From QWQI01 sp964608915 (GTDB lineage Bacteria > Planctomycetota > Planctomycetia > Isosphaerales > Isosphaeraceae), in assembly GCA_964608915.1 (NCBI GenBank), contig CAZSQA010000031.1:1-64000 (forward strand): a DNA stretch of 64,000 nucleotides. Direction: 5' to 3'. Under the pieces are notes generated by a model. The model did no database searches. It was not told the origin of the DNA and was given only the letters and a program-made list of their open reading frames with translations. The position numbers were made by a program, and so were the translations under genes. Positions 25,804 through 34,477 of this stretch are shown here, in pieces (position 1 is the first letter of the stretch; every line of letters begins with the position of its first letter).

Positions 25804-27363
25804 TCATTTCTGAATCGCACAGGCCAGGAGCGAGTTTTTCACGTCCCGCATTTTCAGCGGTTTGCGAAGGATCGTGTAACGCTGGCGGATCGAGGCGTTC
25901 AGAGTGGCTTCGAGCTTGAGCTGTTTCGGCCCGAGCAACAGCAGGCCTGCGGGAGCTGGCCGGCCGAGCGAGCAGATCCGGTCGATTTCGAAGAAGGCGT
26001 CGAGCGAGTCGCGGCCCTGGCCATCGGCATCGTAAACGATGATGTCCGCCGGCTTGTCGCGGGCCATGTCAGCCGCCGTATCGGTCGTCCGGACCATGCG
26101 GCTTTTCCAGCCGAGTTTGTCGAACGTTTTTCGCAATTCCCGCTGAATCTCTTCCTGGGCTTCGACGCACAGGACGTTGCGATCGACCTGATGCTCAAGC
26201 GCGATCGGGCGATTCCCGGTCACTTGTGGTTCTTCCGGTTTCGGTGAATCCTCGGACGTTTCTTTCGGTTCAGCGCCGTTGAGCCAGGCATAAAGTTCGG
26301 CGGTGTCGATCGCGGCCGAGGGTTCGACGGGCTCCGCGCGGGTTTCCGGCTCCAGGCCTTTTTCGATCCGTTCGAAGCACTGGATGATGTCGTCGGCCGC
26401 CGCCAGACGAATTTCAGGGCGGAAGGCCATCATCCGGGCGACGGTACGGGAGATTTCGGGCTTCGGTGGATTCGAGATGTCTGCCAGGGGGATCTCGCTG
26501 CCGAAGGTGCGCACCATGAGCGTCTGAAGTTCCTGCCCGTGCTCAAGTTCCGGATGCGGCGAGATACCGGACAGCAATTCGTAAAAGATGCAGCCGAGGA
26601 AGTAGGCGTCGGTCCGGATGTCGCCTGCAGGGGCATGCGAGGCATGTTCAAGCTCGCGATACGCGGCGGAACCCGCCAGGTTTTGATCTTTCGCGCCGAT
26701 TTCGGATGCCTGTCCGAAATCGAACCAGACGGGCTTTCCGTCCGGCCTGACCATGATCCGGTCCGAGCGGATCGCGCCGTGGCGGTAGCCCGCGCTGTGG
26801 ATCGCCCTGAGACCTCGTGCCAGTTCCAGCATGAACGGAACGACCTGTTTACGATCGAATCTTCCGTGCGTTTCGATGAAACGACGCAGGGTCATCCCGT
26901 CGACCCATTCCCGAATCAGGCACGACCGGCCCTGATAGGATTCGATGCCTTCGCAGCGCACGGCCCAGGGCGAACCGATGCGATGCGAAACTTCGAGGTC
27001 GCGCTTCAGGCGATGGACGATGAGCGGGTCGGCCTGGGATTGCGACGTCAGCACCTTGAGTGCGACGCGGCGGCCGTCTTCGAGCGACCGGGCTTCGAAA
27101 ATGCGATCGTTTTTGTCGCGATGCACGAAATCCGTGAGCACGAACTCGCCGAATCGCAGATGCGCGATGCGGCCATTCCGGACTTGTTCGCATTGCCATG
27201 GCGACAGCCAACCGCGACGCTTGGCATAGCCCAGGATCATTTCGTCGGAGGGCGATTCGTCCTGATGACCCAATCGGGTCAGTTCTTCGACGCGATCGTC
27301 GCTGAGCAGGCCGAATTCGGCCAGAGAGATCATCACGCCGTTTGGATCGATGACGTATGACAT
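25804..27363 (-). CDS. Pseudokinase fused to a receiver-like domain
   Basis: 519 residues. Residues 15-75 are the short N-terminal region (LAEFGLLSDDRVEELTRL ... GWLSPWQ) that often precedes planctomycete Ser/Thr kinases. The kinase fold follows, with VALK (K103) and DFG (215-217). The catalytic loop reads HGAIRSDRI at 195-203 where kinases have HRDLKPxNI, so the catalytic Asp is Ala, and no glycine-rich loop is visible. After a linker, residues about 395-518 resemble a response-regulator receiver: D445 (IVYDAD) fits the phospho-acceptor and K501 (LRKPL) the conserved Lys, but the acidic pocket is reduced (VLCVEAQ). Probably a scaffold or signal-integrating protein. ATG 27363 with GGAG 10 bases upstream was preferred over an in-frame TTG at 27369. 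Confidence 0.85.
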   Translation of the reverse strand: MSYVIDPNGVMISLAEFGLLSDDRVEELTRLGHQDESPSDEMILGYAKRRGWLSPWQCEQVRNGRIAHLRFGEFVLTDFVHRDKNDRIFEARSLEDGRRVALKVLTSQSQADPLIVHRLKRDLEVSHRIGSPWAVRCEGIESYQGRSCLIREWVDGMTLRRFIETHGRFDRKQVVPFMLELARGLRAIHSAGYRHGAIRSDRIMVRPDGKPVWFDFGQASEIGAKDQNLAGSAAYRELEHASHAPAGDIRTDAYFLGCIFYELLSGISPHPELEHGQELQTLMVRTFGSEIPLADISNPPKPEISRTVARMMAFRPEIRLAAADDIIQCFERIEKGLEPETRAEPVEPSAAIDTAELYAWLNGAEPKETSEDSPKPEEPQVTGNRPIALEHQVDRNVLCVEAQEEIQRELRKTFDKLGWKSRMVRTTDTAADMARDKPADIIVYDADGQGRDSLDAFFEIDRICSLGRPAPAGLLLLGPKQLKLEATLNASIRQRYTILRKPLKMRDVKNSLLACAIQK

Positions 27364-27493
27364 CGGCAAGAAACTCCACGTATGTGTATCGTTGGCAGAG
27401 ATTTCGGTCTGACCTGCCGGTCCTGTCGGTTGAGAGCGCGACGGACGTTACTGACTCATACGGGATCAATCGGCAGTTTGGGACAGCGATGAC

Positions 27494-28918
27494 TTATCTT
27501 TTGATCCGGCGAAGGACCGACTCCGCGCCGATACCCGCCAAGATCGCCAAAGTCGGCACGATGGGGGCACGCATCCGAATGTCCGTCCAGTAAACGCAAT
27601 GCACGATTGCTAAAGCTGCGCACATTGCGAGCAATGCCATCACGGGCCACGTCCAGGCCGACCTTAATCTCAGCGAGATCAGAACCAGGAACCAGAAAGG
27701 GATGGTCCAGAGGGCGCACAACGCACGCACCCGCGGACCGAAGACCTGCGCGGAGGGAGCGACTGACCAGAAACGTAACTGCCTGTGAATGCAGGCGATA
27801 GCGAATCCCCTCGGGTGCTCGCGGATGAACCTGACCGCTTTCGCCTTGATCCTGCGGTCGGCCTCCGGCTCAGGCAACCCGACGGTATCGGTGCCGATCG
27901 AATCCATCCATGCTTGCTGGCGCGGGCCTGACCAGACGGCTCCGGCGGGGCCAAAGACGACGTCCTCGTAATAGATCTTATTATTCGCCAGCGCCAGCGT
28001 GTAACCGCCATGGGTCGTCGTCAGAACCGGCTCGCCGAATCGGATCTGGTTCCTCAAACCCCAGGGGAGAAGCAGGATACAGCAGAAGATCGTCATCCTC
28101 GAAGCGTCGGCGAAGCGGCGTTTCGCATCGTCCGTTCCGGTCGGTATCGCTCGACACATTACGGCAAGTAGCATGCATGCAAGCAAGCTTGGGCGGCAGA
28201 GGGCCGAAGCGCCGAACCAGAGCCCGGCCTGGCGATATCTTGCATGCATGATGGCGTGACTGGCGCCGGTCAGCAGAAATGCCGCGAGCGTTTCGGTCAT
28301 CACTAGTGGCGTCTGGCTGACCAGTACCGGGTCCAGCGCCGTCAACACACCCGTGACGATGCTCGCCAGAACCCATTTCTGACATGGCACCGAGGGGGCG
28401 TCAACTTGCTCGTTCTGGCTCGGGCGTAAAACGGCTCGAGAGGCCGCCTGCATCGCAAAATACGTCGTCGCACCCCCGAGCATCGCCTGGAAAACGACCA
28501 AAGCGGCGTGAAACGACCAGCCTTGTCCGAACAGGGCGACGAGCGGCGCGATGGCGATCGGATATAGCGGCGGCCTGTAAGCTGTGGGGCGGCCATCGTA
28601 GACGAATCCCTGACCCGCGATCAGCGAACTGGCGAGTTCCACGTAATGGTCGGGGTCGATGGGGATGTCCTGCAGCCGGGAAAGCCCGAACGCCAGGCGT
28701 ACGATGACTGCGATCGCCGGAATGGCGCAGCGGGAAATCCGTTCGACGTGATGTGACGAAAGCTTCGGCAAAGCGGATGTCTCGTCCGGTTCAGGGCCAG
28801 GTCGGAAATTGCCGATCGATCGATCGGCCGTTTGCCCCGGGGCACGATTATCCGGCGATTCGGTCGGCCTCGCGGGTGGTCCGTTCCGAAAAATGGGGAT
28901 GTCGCTGGCTCGAGGCAT
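27494..28918 (-). CDS. Membrane glycosyltransferase-like protein (GT39/ArnT-like layout)
   Basis: 474 residues. After a cytoplasmic N-terminus of about 60 residues come roughly nine hydrophobic segments. The first external loop has IPIDPDHYVELASSLIAGQG followed by YRPPLYPIAIAPLVALFG, the loop pattern of the PMT/ArnT glycosyltransferases, where an Asp near the start of the loop is catalytic. It is the last gene of a three-gene unit with a GT4 glycosyltransferase and a flippase-like protein, so it probably modifies an exported polysaccharide or glycolipid. ATG 28918 overlaps the end of the GT4 gene by about 70 bases; an in-frame GTG lies at 28930. Confidence 0.82.
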   Translation of the reverse strand: MPRASDIPIFRNGPPARPTESPDNRAPGQTADRSIGNFRPGPEPDETSALPKLSSHHVERISRCAIPAIAVIVRLAFGLSRLQDIPIDPDHYVELASSLIAGQGFVYDGRPTAYRPPLYPIAIAPLVALFGQGWSFHAALVVFQAMLGGATTYFAMQAASRAVLRPSQNEQVDAPSVPCQKWVLASIVTGVLTALDPVLVSQTPLVMTETLAAFLLTGASHAIMHARYRQAGLWFGASALCRPSLLACMLLAVMCRAIPTGTDDAKRRFADASRMTIFCCILLLPWGLRNQIRFGEPVLTTTHGGYTLALANNKIYYEDVVFGPAGAVWSGPRQQAWMDSIGTDTVGLPEPEADRRIKAKAVRFIREHPRGFAIACIHRQLRFWSVAPSAQVFGPRVRALCALWTIPFWFLVLISLRLRSAWTWPVMALLAMCAALAIVHCVYWTDIRMRAPIVPTLAILAGIGAESVLRRIKR

Positions 28919-30143
28919 TCGAATCGACACGACCGGAAAGTGCCGTTTCGATCATAGCGAAGTAGCGATCCATGTGGGAGGATTCGGACCATTCGTCGCG
29001 ATGGACGGAATAGCCCCGGTCGGCCAGGCGCTGACGCAGTTTCGGATCGTGCAGAAGGGTCAGAATGGCGGCTTCGAGCTGGTCGGAATCGTCGTAACCG
29101 AGGCCGCCGCCACTGAGTTCACCTGTTTCGACGATGGCGCCACCGCCCCGGTGGACGATCACGGGCGTTTTCACCGCGAAGGCTTCCGCGACGACATAGC
29201 CGAACGTTTCCGGGAACAGGGACGGAACGACGACCGCCTCCGCGCCGTGGAACAGCCGTGTCAGTCGCTGGCGGTCGCAAAGCCCGACGAATTCGACGTT
29301 TCGCGAGTCGGCGGCCAGCCGTTTCAGCTCCTGTTCGTAAGGTCCCGTGCCGGCGATTTTGAGGTCGATCCGCGGGAAATGGGCCATCAGCGGAATGAGT
29401 CTCTGAAAGCCTTTCATCCGGACCAGCCGGCCTGCCGCGGCGAGATACGGCCGTTCGCTGGCCGTTCTGGGGGCATGCTCCACCCCGCCGGACCAATCGT
29501 CGGGCAGGAAATAGGGCAGAACGGTGCGGGGAACGTTCGAGACGACCGATCGATGGCGGTTCAGGGCGTCGTGGCTGGGGAAGATGAGTCGATCGAGGCA
29601 ATCGAGAGATCGCGTGACGAGCCCCGTGTGCCGCCAATACTGCGGCGGCCTGTGCGCTTTTAGTACGCAGCTCAGGCAAGTGCGGCTGTCGCAAGACTTT
29701 TCGTCGTTCTTCCAGAGCAGGTGATTGGGGCAGTGCAGCCAGTGTTCATGAGCGGTCATGAATCGCACGGAGCCCTTGCCCATCCGCAAAAGCCCTGGCC
29801 CGCCGATCAGCGAAACGTTATGGAAATGGACGACATCCGGGCGAACCCGGTCGAGTATTTCGCGGATGGCGCTTTTCTTGAGTGTCGGCCGGCCTGAGAT
29901 CTGGGTGCTCAGGGGCGAAAGAATGCCCCAACGGCTGCGCAGCGGGTGCAGCGTGACACCTTCAACCGGTTCGTAGGACCGTTCGGGGTGATCGCCTCGA
30001 ACGGCGTCGAACGCGTCGGCACAGTAAATCACGTGCACTTCGTGGCCTCGCTGAGCAAGCGCACGAGAGAGCCGATCGACGTAGGCTGCGTCGCCGCCGA
30101 AGCTGTGTGGCCCGAAGAAAGTCGTCAGCATGCAGAATTTCAT
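28848..30143 (-). CDS. Family 4 glycosyltransferase
   Basis: 431 residues with the GT-B fold of retaining GT4 enzymes. The N-terminal half begins MLTTFFGPHSFGGDAAYVDR, the acceptor-side pattern. The C-terminal half has AAGRLVRMKGFQRLI, and the donor-binding E-x7-E motif lies in PETFGYVVAEAF. A four-cysteine cluster (around residues 140-160: CPN, then C, C-x2-C) is a plausible structural metal site in the N-terminal half. It probably adds a sugar to a lipid-linked polysaccharide precursor on the cytoplasmic face. The start overlaps the stop of the flippase gene as ATGA. Confidence 0.93.
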   Translation of the reverse strand: MKFCMLTTFFGPHSFGGDAAYVDRLSRALAQRGHEVHVIYCADAFDAVRGDHPERSYEPVEGVTLHPLRSRWGILSPLSTQISGRPTLKKSAIREILDRVRPDVVHFHNVSLIGGPGLLRMGKGSVRFMTAHEHWLHCPNHLLWKNDEKSCDSRTCLSCVLKAHRPPQYWRHTGLVTRSLDCLDRLIFPSHDALNRHRSVVSNVPRTVLPYFLPDDWSGGVEHAPRTASERPYLAAAGRLVRMKGFQRLIPLMAHFPRIDLKIAGTGPYEQELKRLAADSRNVEFVGLCDRQRLTRLFHGAEAVVVPSLFPETFGYVVAEAFAVKTPVIVHRGGGAIVETGELSGGGLGYDDSDQLEAAILTLLHDPKLRQRLADRGYSVHRDEWSESSHMDRYFAMIETALSGRVDSNASSQRHPHFSERTTREADRIAG

Positions 30144-31546
30144 GTGAGCTGTTTCTCCGAACGGCTTTCGAGCGGTTTCGAATGTGGTGCTTCGGTATTC
30201 CCGTGTCCTGCCTCGAGCCGCTGATTGGACCCGGGCTTCGGGGCGGTCGAGGGGCGAATCCGGGCAGGCAGATAAACCGCGGCGCCCGTTGCGAAAGCTG
30301 TCAACGCGGCCGTGCCGAGCATGGCCGCGGCCGTGCCGTTGAGCCCGTAACGCGAATGTGCCCAGATCACCTGAGGGAGCGAAATCGCCAGGCAGCCCGA
30401 CATGACCTTGAGGCCGAGCCTTTCCCGGTGAGTGGCCACGAGGGTCGTCAGGTGGATCGAAGCCGCCGCCATAAGCGGCACTCGCCAGATTCCGACCGAC
30501 AGCAGCGGCGAAGCGTCGGCGAAGTCCGGCGTGAACAGCAGACGCACGATGACGGTCGCGAAGACACTGACGATCAGGGTGACAGGGACGATCGCCGCCA
30601 GAGCGGCCAGGGTGATCCTGCGCACTTCGGCCGTTTGCTGTTTCCTGTTCGCGATCCAGGATCGAACCAGTTGCGGCAAAAGGACTTGCTGGAAGATGAC
30701 CGCGAAAGTGACGGATGCGGAGACGATTCGGTGCGTCGAGCCGTATAGGCCGACCTTACCCCAGTCGTCGAGGAATCCGATCACCAGAACGTCCATGCTG
30801 GACATGGCGACCTGAGTCAGTTGAAGGCCGAGCACCCCCTGCCCCTGGTGGAGGACAGGCCCGGCGAATCGGCGGCCGTGCCTGAGATTGAGCACGGGCA
30901 TGCCGAATTCGGTACGGAACTTCAGCCAGATCAGGAGGATCCCGCACATCTCCCCCAGAAAAAAGAGCAAGGGCACAAGCTGAAGGCGGCTGGAATCGGT
31001 CACGAAAAGCGTGATCCCCAGCGCATAGACGACCGTACGGATCACGAGCGAAATCGCGACGAGCCCTGCCCTGCGAAGGCTGCGGAAGACGTTGTCCAGA
31101 CCGATGGCCGTGGGAATGAGGAGAAGCCCGAAACTCGAGAGCAGGAGTCGATCTTCGGGGGCGTGAAAAACGGCCATCGAAACGATGACGAGCCCTGCCC
31201 ACAAAACCATGGCAAGTTGAAACTTGAGAGAAACGTAGGAGCCGATGATCCGTGGGTTCGGTCTGGCCCGGCGCGAGAGTTCGCGGTAGAAGACGAGTTC
31301 GACTCCGTCGCGGATCACGAAGATCAGCCAGTAAATCAGGCTGAAGCAGAATTCGATGCGTCCGAAGCCGTCTCTGCCCGTTCTGCGAATGAGTTCCAGA
31401 ACCACCGCGAGCGAGATCAACCGGCAGGAAATTTCCGCCAGGCTGAGAAATGCGAACTGCGAAGCCAGGCCGCGCAAGCGCGAACCGCCGGTGCACGGCG
31501 ATTCACCGGCCGGAACGGAGGCTTCGCTTTCTGCGGGCGGATTCAT
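30140..31546 (-). CDS. Polysaccharide flippase-like membrane protein (MATE/Wzx type)
   Basis: 468 residues from ATG 31546. A longer frame upstream adds an unconserved leader. About twelve to fourteen hydrophobic segments cover residues 30-430; the first amphipathic stretch LRGLASQFAFLSLAEISCRL is typical of oligosaccharide flippases. It is the first gene of a unit with GT4 and membrane glycosyltransferase genes, which fits transport of a lipid-linked glycan across the inner membrane. The C-terminal 45 residues are hydrophilic. The assignment rests on topology and context. Confidence 0.82.
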   Translation of the reverse strand: MNPPAESEASVPAGESPCTGGSRLRGLASQFAFLSLAEISCRLISLAVVLELIRRTGRDGFGRIEFCFSLIYWLIFVIRDGVELVFYRELSRRARPNPRIIGSYVSLKFQLAMVLWAGLVIVSMAVFHAPEDRLLLSSFGLLLIPTAIGLDNVFRSLRRAGLVAISLVIRTVVYALGITLFVTDSSRLQLVPLLFFLGEMCGILLIWLKFRTEFGMPVLNLRHGRRFAGPVLHQGQGVLGLQLTQVAMSSMDVLVIGFLDDWGKVGLYGSTHRIVSASVTFAVIFQQVLLPQLVRSWIANRKQQTAEVRRITLAALAAIVPVTLIVSVFATVIVRLLFTPDFADASPLLSVGIWRVPLMAAASIHLTTLVATHRERLGLKVMSGCLAISLPQVIWAHSRYGLNGTAAAMLGTAALTAFATGAAVYLPARIRPSTAPKPGSNQRLEAGHGNTEAPHSKPLESRSEKQLT

Positions 31547-31838
31547 GGACGAGTCGGAGTCCTTTCCGTATACCCATGTCTCTGCATGTGTTGCGGCACT
31601 GAGTGACGTCTCCGTGTCACCCGGTCGGAGCCACATTGTCGAAGAAATCGCGAATTTGTCCAGTGCAGACACCACATGAGTGTACCGCCACGAATCCGTT
31701 CGTCGATTCGTCCTGCTTGACACGCCACACCGGCTGCGGTTTGATGAACGCAACGCGCCCGGTTCTCCGGTTTCGCGTCGCCATCTGGCCAGTGTCGCTC
31801 CGGACGAACGTCCTCACCGAAAAATCAGGTCTGCTCCC

Positions 31839-32948
31839 ATGCACTTTCGCAGGATCGCGTCATCCTCGCTGGTTCGTCTTGCCATCGTGTCGTTATCGGC
31901 AACGCTGGGCGGCTGCGGCGGTTCCAAGGACACGGTGGCACCCGCTGGGGGCAACACGGCGAACACCTCGGGCACCGCGCCGGAAACCGTGAACGGGGCC
32001 GCTTCCAAAGGGGTCGTTTTCGTCGGGTTCGACGGCAGCCCGCCATTGATCGAAGCGATGCGTGCCGGCAGGATTCAGGGCCTGGTGTTGCAGGATCCGT
32101 TCCGCATGGGGGCGGAGTCGGTCAAGGCGATGAGCGAAATACTTCGCAAGAAAAAGGTGGAACCGGTCATCGGCACGGGTGAGCACCTGATTACGCCGGA
32201 AACGGTGGACGATCCGGCCAAAAAGGATCTTGTCCTTCCGCCGAAGCTGGACCACACCGTCGACAGCAAAGCCGGCGGAGCCAAGGCCAAATCGTTCCGG
32301 ATCATGGTGATCCCCAAGGGCACTACCCACGAGCACTGGAAGGCCGTGCACGCGGGGGCGGCCAGCGCGGCCAGGGAACTCGGCGATGTCGAGATCATCT
32401 GGCAGGGGCCGACCAAGGAAGACGACCGGGCCGACCAGATCAAGCTGGTGCAGAGCGCCGTGGCTTCGAAGGTGGACGGTATCATTCTCGCGCCGCTCGA
32501 TGCCCGGGCGCTGGCCGAGCCGGCCGAACAGGCCATCGCCAAAGGGATTCCGGTCGTCGTGTTCGACTCGGCACTGGAATCGAAGAAGGTGTCGGCCTAT
32601 GTCGCCACGAACAACTATAACGGCGGCGTTCTGGCCGCGAAAAGGATGGGCGAACTGCTGGGCGGCAAGGGGCGAATCATTCTGCTGCGCTACAATGTCG
32701 GGTCGGCCAGCACGGACGAACGGGAAAAGGGCTTCACCGACACGATCGCCAAAGAGTTTCCCGAGATCTCCTATCTTTCGAACGATCAATACGCCGGGGC
32801 GACCGCGGATTCGGCCCAGCAGGCTTCTCAGAATCTCATCGCGCGGTACCGCGGCCGCATCGATGGCGTTTTCTGTCCCAACGAATCGAGCACTCTGGGC
32901 ATGCTTCGCGTGCTGGACAGCATGGGTCTCACGGCCCGTAAACCATGA
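31839..32948 (+). CDS. Sugar-binding lipoprotein of an ABC importer, circularly permuted
   Basis: 369 residues. The start MHFRRIAS leads into a lipoprotein signal with lipobox LGGC, so the protein is membrane-anchored. Residues 58-143 (VVFVGFDGSPPLIEAMRAG, LVLQDPFRMGAESVKAM, GEHLITPETVDDPA) match the segment that normally ends type I sugar-binding proteins. Residues 152-369 then give the normal beginning (FRIMVIPKGTTHEHWKAVHA, VDGIILAPLDA, PVVVFDS) and run to FCPNESSTLGM at 345-355. The protein stops at LTARKP, exactly where VVFVGFD would normally follow. The order is therefore C-part then N-part, with all junctions in frame and the stop overlapping the next start (ATGA). It should deliver a sugar or similar ligand to the following ATPase and permease. 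See findings. Confidence 0.9.
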   Translation: MHFRRIASSSLVRLAIVSLSATLGGCGGSKDTVAPAGGNTANTSGTAPETVNGAASKGVVFVGFDGSPPLIEAMRAGRIQGLVLQDPFRMGAESVKAMSEILRKKKVEPVIGTGEHLITPETVDDPAKKDLVLPPKLDHTVDSKAGGAKAKSFRIMVIPKGTTHEHWKAVHAGAASAARELGDVEIIWQGPTKEDDRADQIKLVQSAVASKVDGIILAPLDARALAEPAEQAIAKGIPVVVFDSALESKKVSAYVATNNYNGGVLAAKRMGELLGGKGRIILLRYNVGSASTDEREKGFTDTIAKEFPEISYLSNDQYAGATADSAQQASQNLIARYRGRIDGVFCPNESSTLGMLRVLDSMGLTARKP

Positions 32949-34477
32949 CCGCTCAGCCGCTTCTGGTTCTGCAGGATGTCTCGAAACGGTTCGGGCCGAC
33001 GCAGGCACTCGATGGTCTCGACTTGGAAATTCACGCCGGAGAGTGCCTGGCCATGGTCGGCGAAAACGGGGCCGGCAAAAGTACGCTGCTCAAGATCTTG
33101 TCCGGACAATATCGGCCTGACCGGGGGGCGATGCACTTCGACGGTCGCCCGTTCGAACCCCGGAATCCGCGCGATGCGATCCGTCGCGGCGTGGCGATCG
33201 TGCATCAGGAACTCTGCCTGGCGCCGCACCTTTCGGTCGAAGCCAACATCATGCTGGGGCGAGAGCCGAGCCGGCTGGGATTCTGCCGGACGAGAAAATC
33301 CAGGGCCATCGTTCGCGAAATTCTCAAAAAGCTCGATCACGCGGACCTGGATGTCGAATCGCCCGTCGGGGCCCTCACTCCAGGCCTGAGGCAGATCGTC
33401 GAAATCGCCCGCGCCATCGCGGCCGACGCCCGAGTGGTGCTGCTGGACGAGCCGACGAGCAGTCTGACGGAAGTCGATACCCGGCGATTGTTTCGGCTGA
33501 TCGATTCGCTCAAGGCCCGGGGCCTGGCGGTCGTTTTCATCAGTCATGCGCTGGAAGAAGTGGACCGGGTCGCCGATCGAATCGCCGTGATGCGGGACGG
33601 CCGCCTGATCCGGGTCGCCGATCGGTCCGATTGGGATCGTGGCTCGCTGATCGGGACGATGGTCGGGCGGACGATCGAGGATCTCTATCCGGCCAGGACA
33701 TCTCTTCCTGAAGCGAATGGAACGGCGGCTCTCGAAGCCTTCGAACTCGCTGGTCCGGTCATGCCGAAGGGCGTGTCGCTTCGGTTGATGCGTGGCCGAA
33801 TTCTCGGAATCGCCGGTCTGATCGGATCGGGTCGAACCGAGACGGCTCGGGTGCTGATGGGGCTGGATCTGGCGAGTGGCGGCCGAATGACGCTTGCCGG
33901 TGATCCTGTCCGTGCCAAAGCTTCGACCCGAAGCCGGATTCGTCGCGGGCTCGGGTTATTGAGCGAGGATCGAGCCGGGGAAGGCCTGGCGTTGAGCCGG
34001 TCGATCGAAGAGAATATGCTTTATCCGACATATCGCCGGGATGCCCGTTTCGGGCTGATCCGGTCTGCGAAATCGCGCGGCAGAGTTCGGAAATGGGTGT
34101 CGGTTCTGGGGATCAAGTGCGTCGATCCAGGTCAGCCGATCCGGGATCTATCCGGCGGCAATCAGCAGAAGGTCGCCCTGGCGCGTCTTTTGGAACAAAA
34201 CGGTGATGTGCTGATTCTGGACGAGCCGACACGGGGCGTCGATGTGGGGGCGAAGGCCGAAATTTATCGCTTGATTCGCGACCAGGCCGATCAGGGCCGG
34301 TCTGTGCTACTGATCAGTTCGTATTTGCCTGAGTTGTTCGGACTTTGCGACGAACTGGCCGTGATGCGTGACGGGCAGTTGTCGCCGGTGCGGCCGATCG
34401 CCGAATGGTCGCAGGAACAGGCGATGCACTGGGCGGCGACTGGCACGCTGATGGATACCGGGAGCGAGCGTTCATGA
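32945..34477 (+). CDS. Sugar ABC importer ATP-binding protein (RbsA/MglA-like)
   Basis: 510 residues with two ABC domains in one chain, the layout of the CUT2 family. Domain 1 has Walker A GENGAGKST at 39-47 and Walker B VVLLDEPTSSL; its signature is the reduced LTPGLRQIVEIARA. Domain 2 has the family's degenerate Walker A (GLIGSGRTETARV) with a canonical signature LSGGNQQKVALAR and Walker B LILDEPTRGVD. It energises uptake of the ligand bound by the permuted lipoprotein. ATGA overlaps link it to both neighbours. Confidence 0.95.
   Translation: MTAQPLLVLQDVSKRFGPTQALDGLDLEIHAGECLAMVGENGAGKSTLLKILSGQYRPDRGAMHFDGRPFEPRNPRDAIRRGVAIVHQELCLAPHLSVEANIMLGREPSRLGFCRTRKSRAIVREILKKLDHADLDVESPVGALTPGLRQIVEIARAIAADARVVLLDEPTSSLTEVDTRRLFRLIDSLKARGLAVVFISHALEEVDRVADRIAVMRDGRLIRVADRSDWDRGSLIGTMVGRTIEDLYPARTSLPEANGTAALEAFELAGPVMPKGVSLRLMRGRILGIAGLIGSGRTETARVLMGLDLASGGRMTLAGDPVRAKASTRSRIRRGLGLLSEDRAGEGLALSRSIEENMLYPTYRRDARFGLIRSAKSRGRVRKWVSVLGIKCVDPGQPIRDLSGGNQQKVALARLLEQNGDVLILDEPTRGVDVGAKAEIYRLIRDQADQGRSVLLISSYLPELFGLCDELAVMRDGQLSPVRPIAEWSQEQAMHWAATGTLMDTGSERS

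Noticed and set aside
31997..32290. Assembly error as the cause of the permuted binding protein
   Set aside because: The moved part has no stop codon, every junction is in frame, and the stop overlaps the next start. An assembly error remains possible but is less likely.
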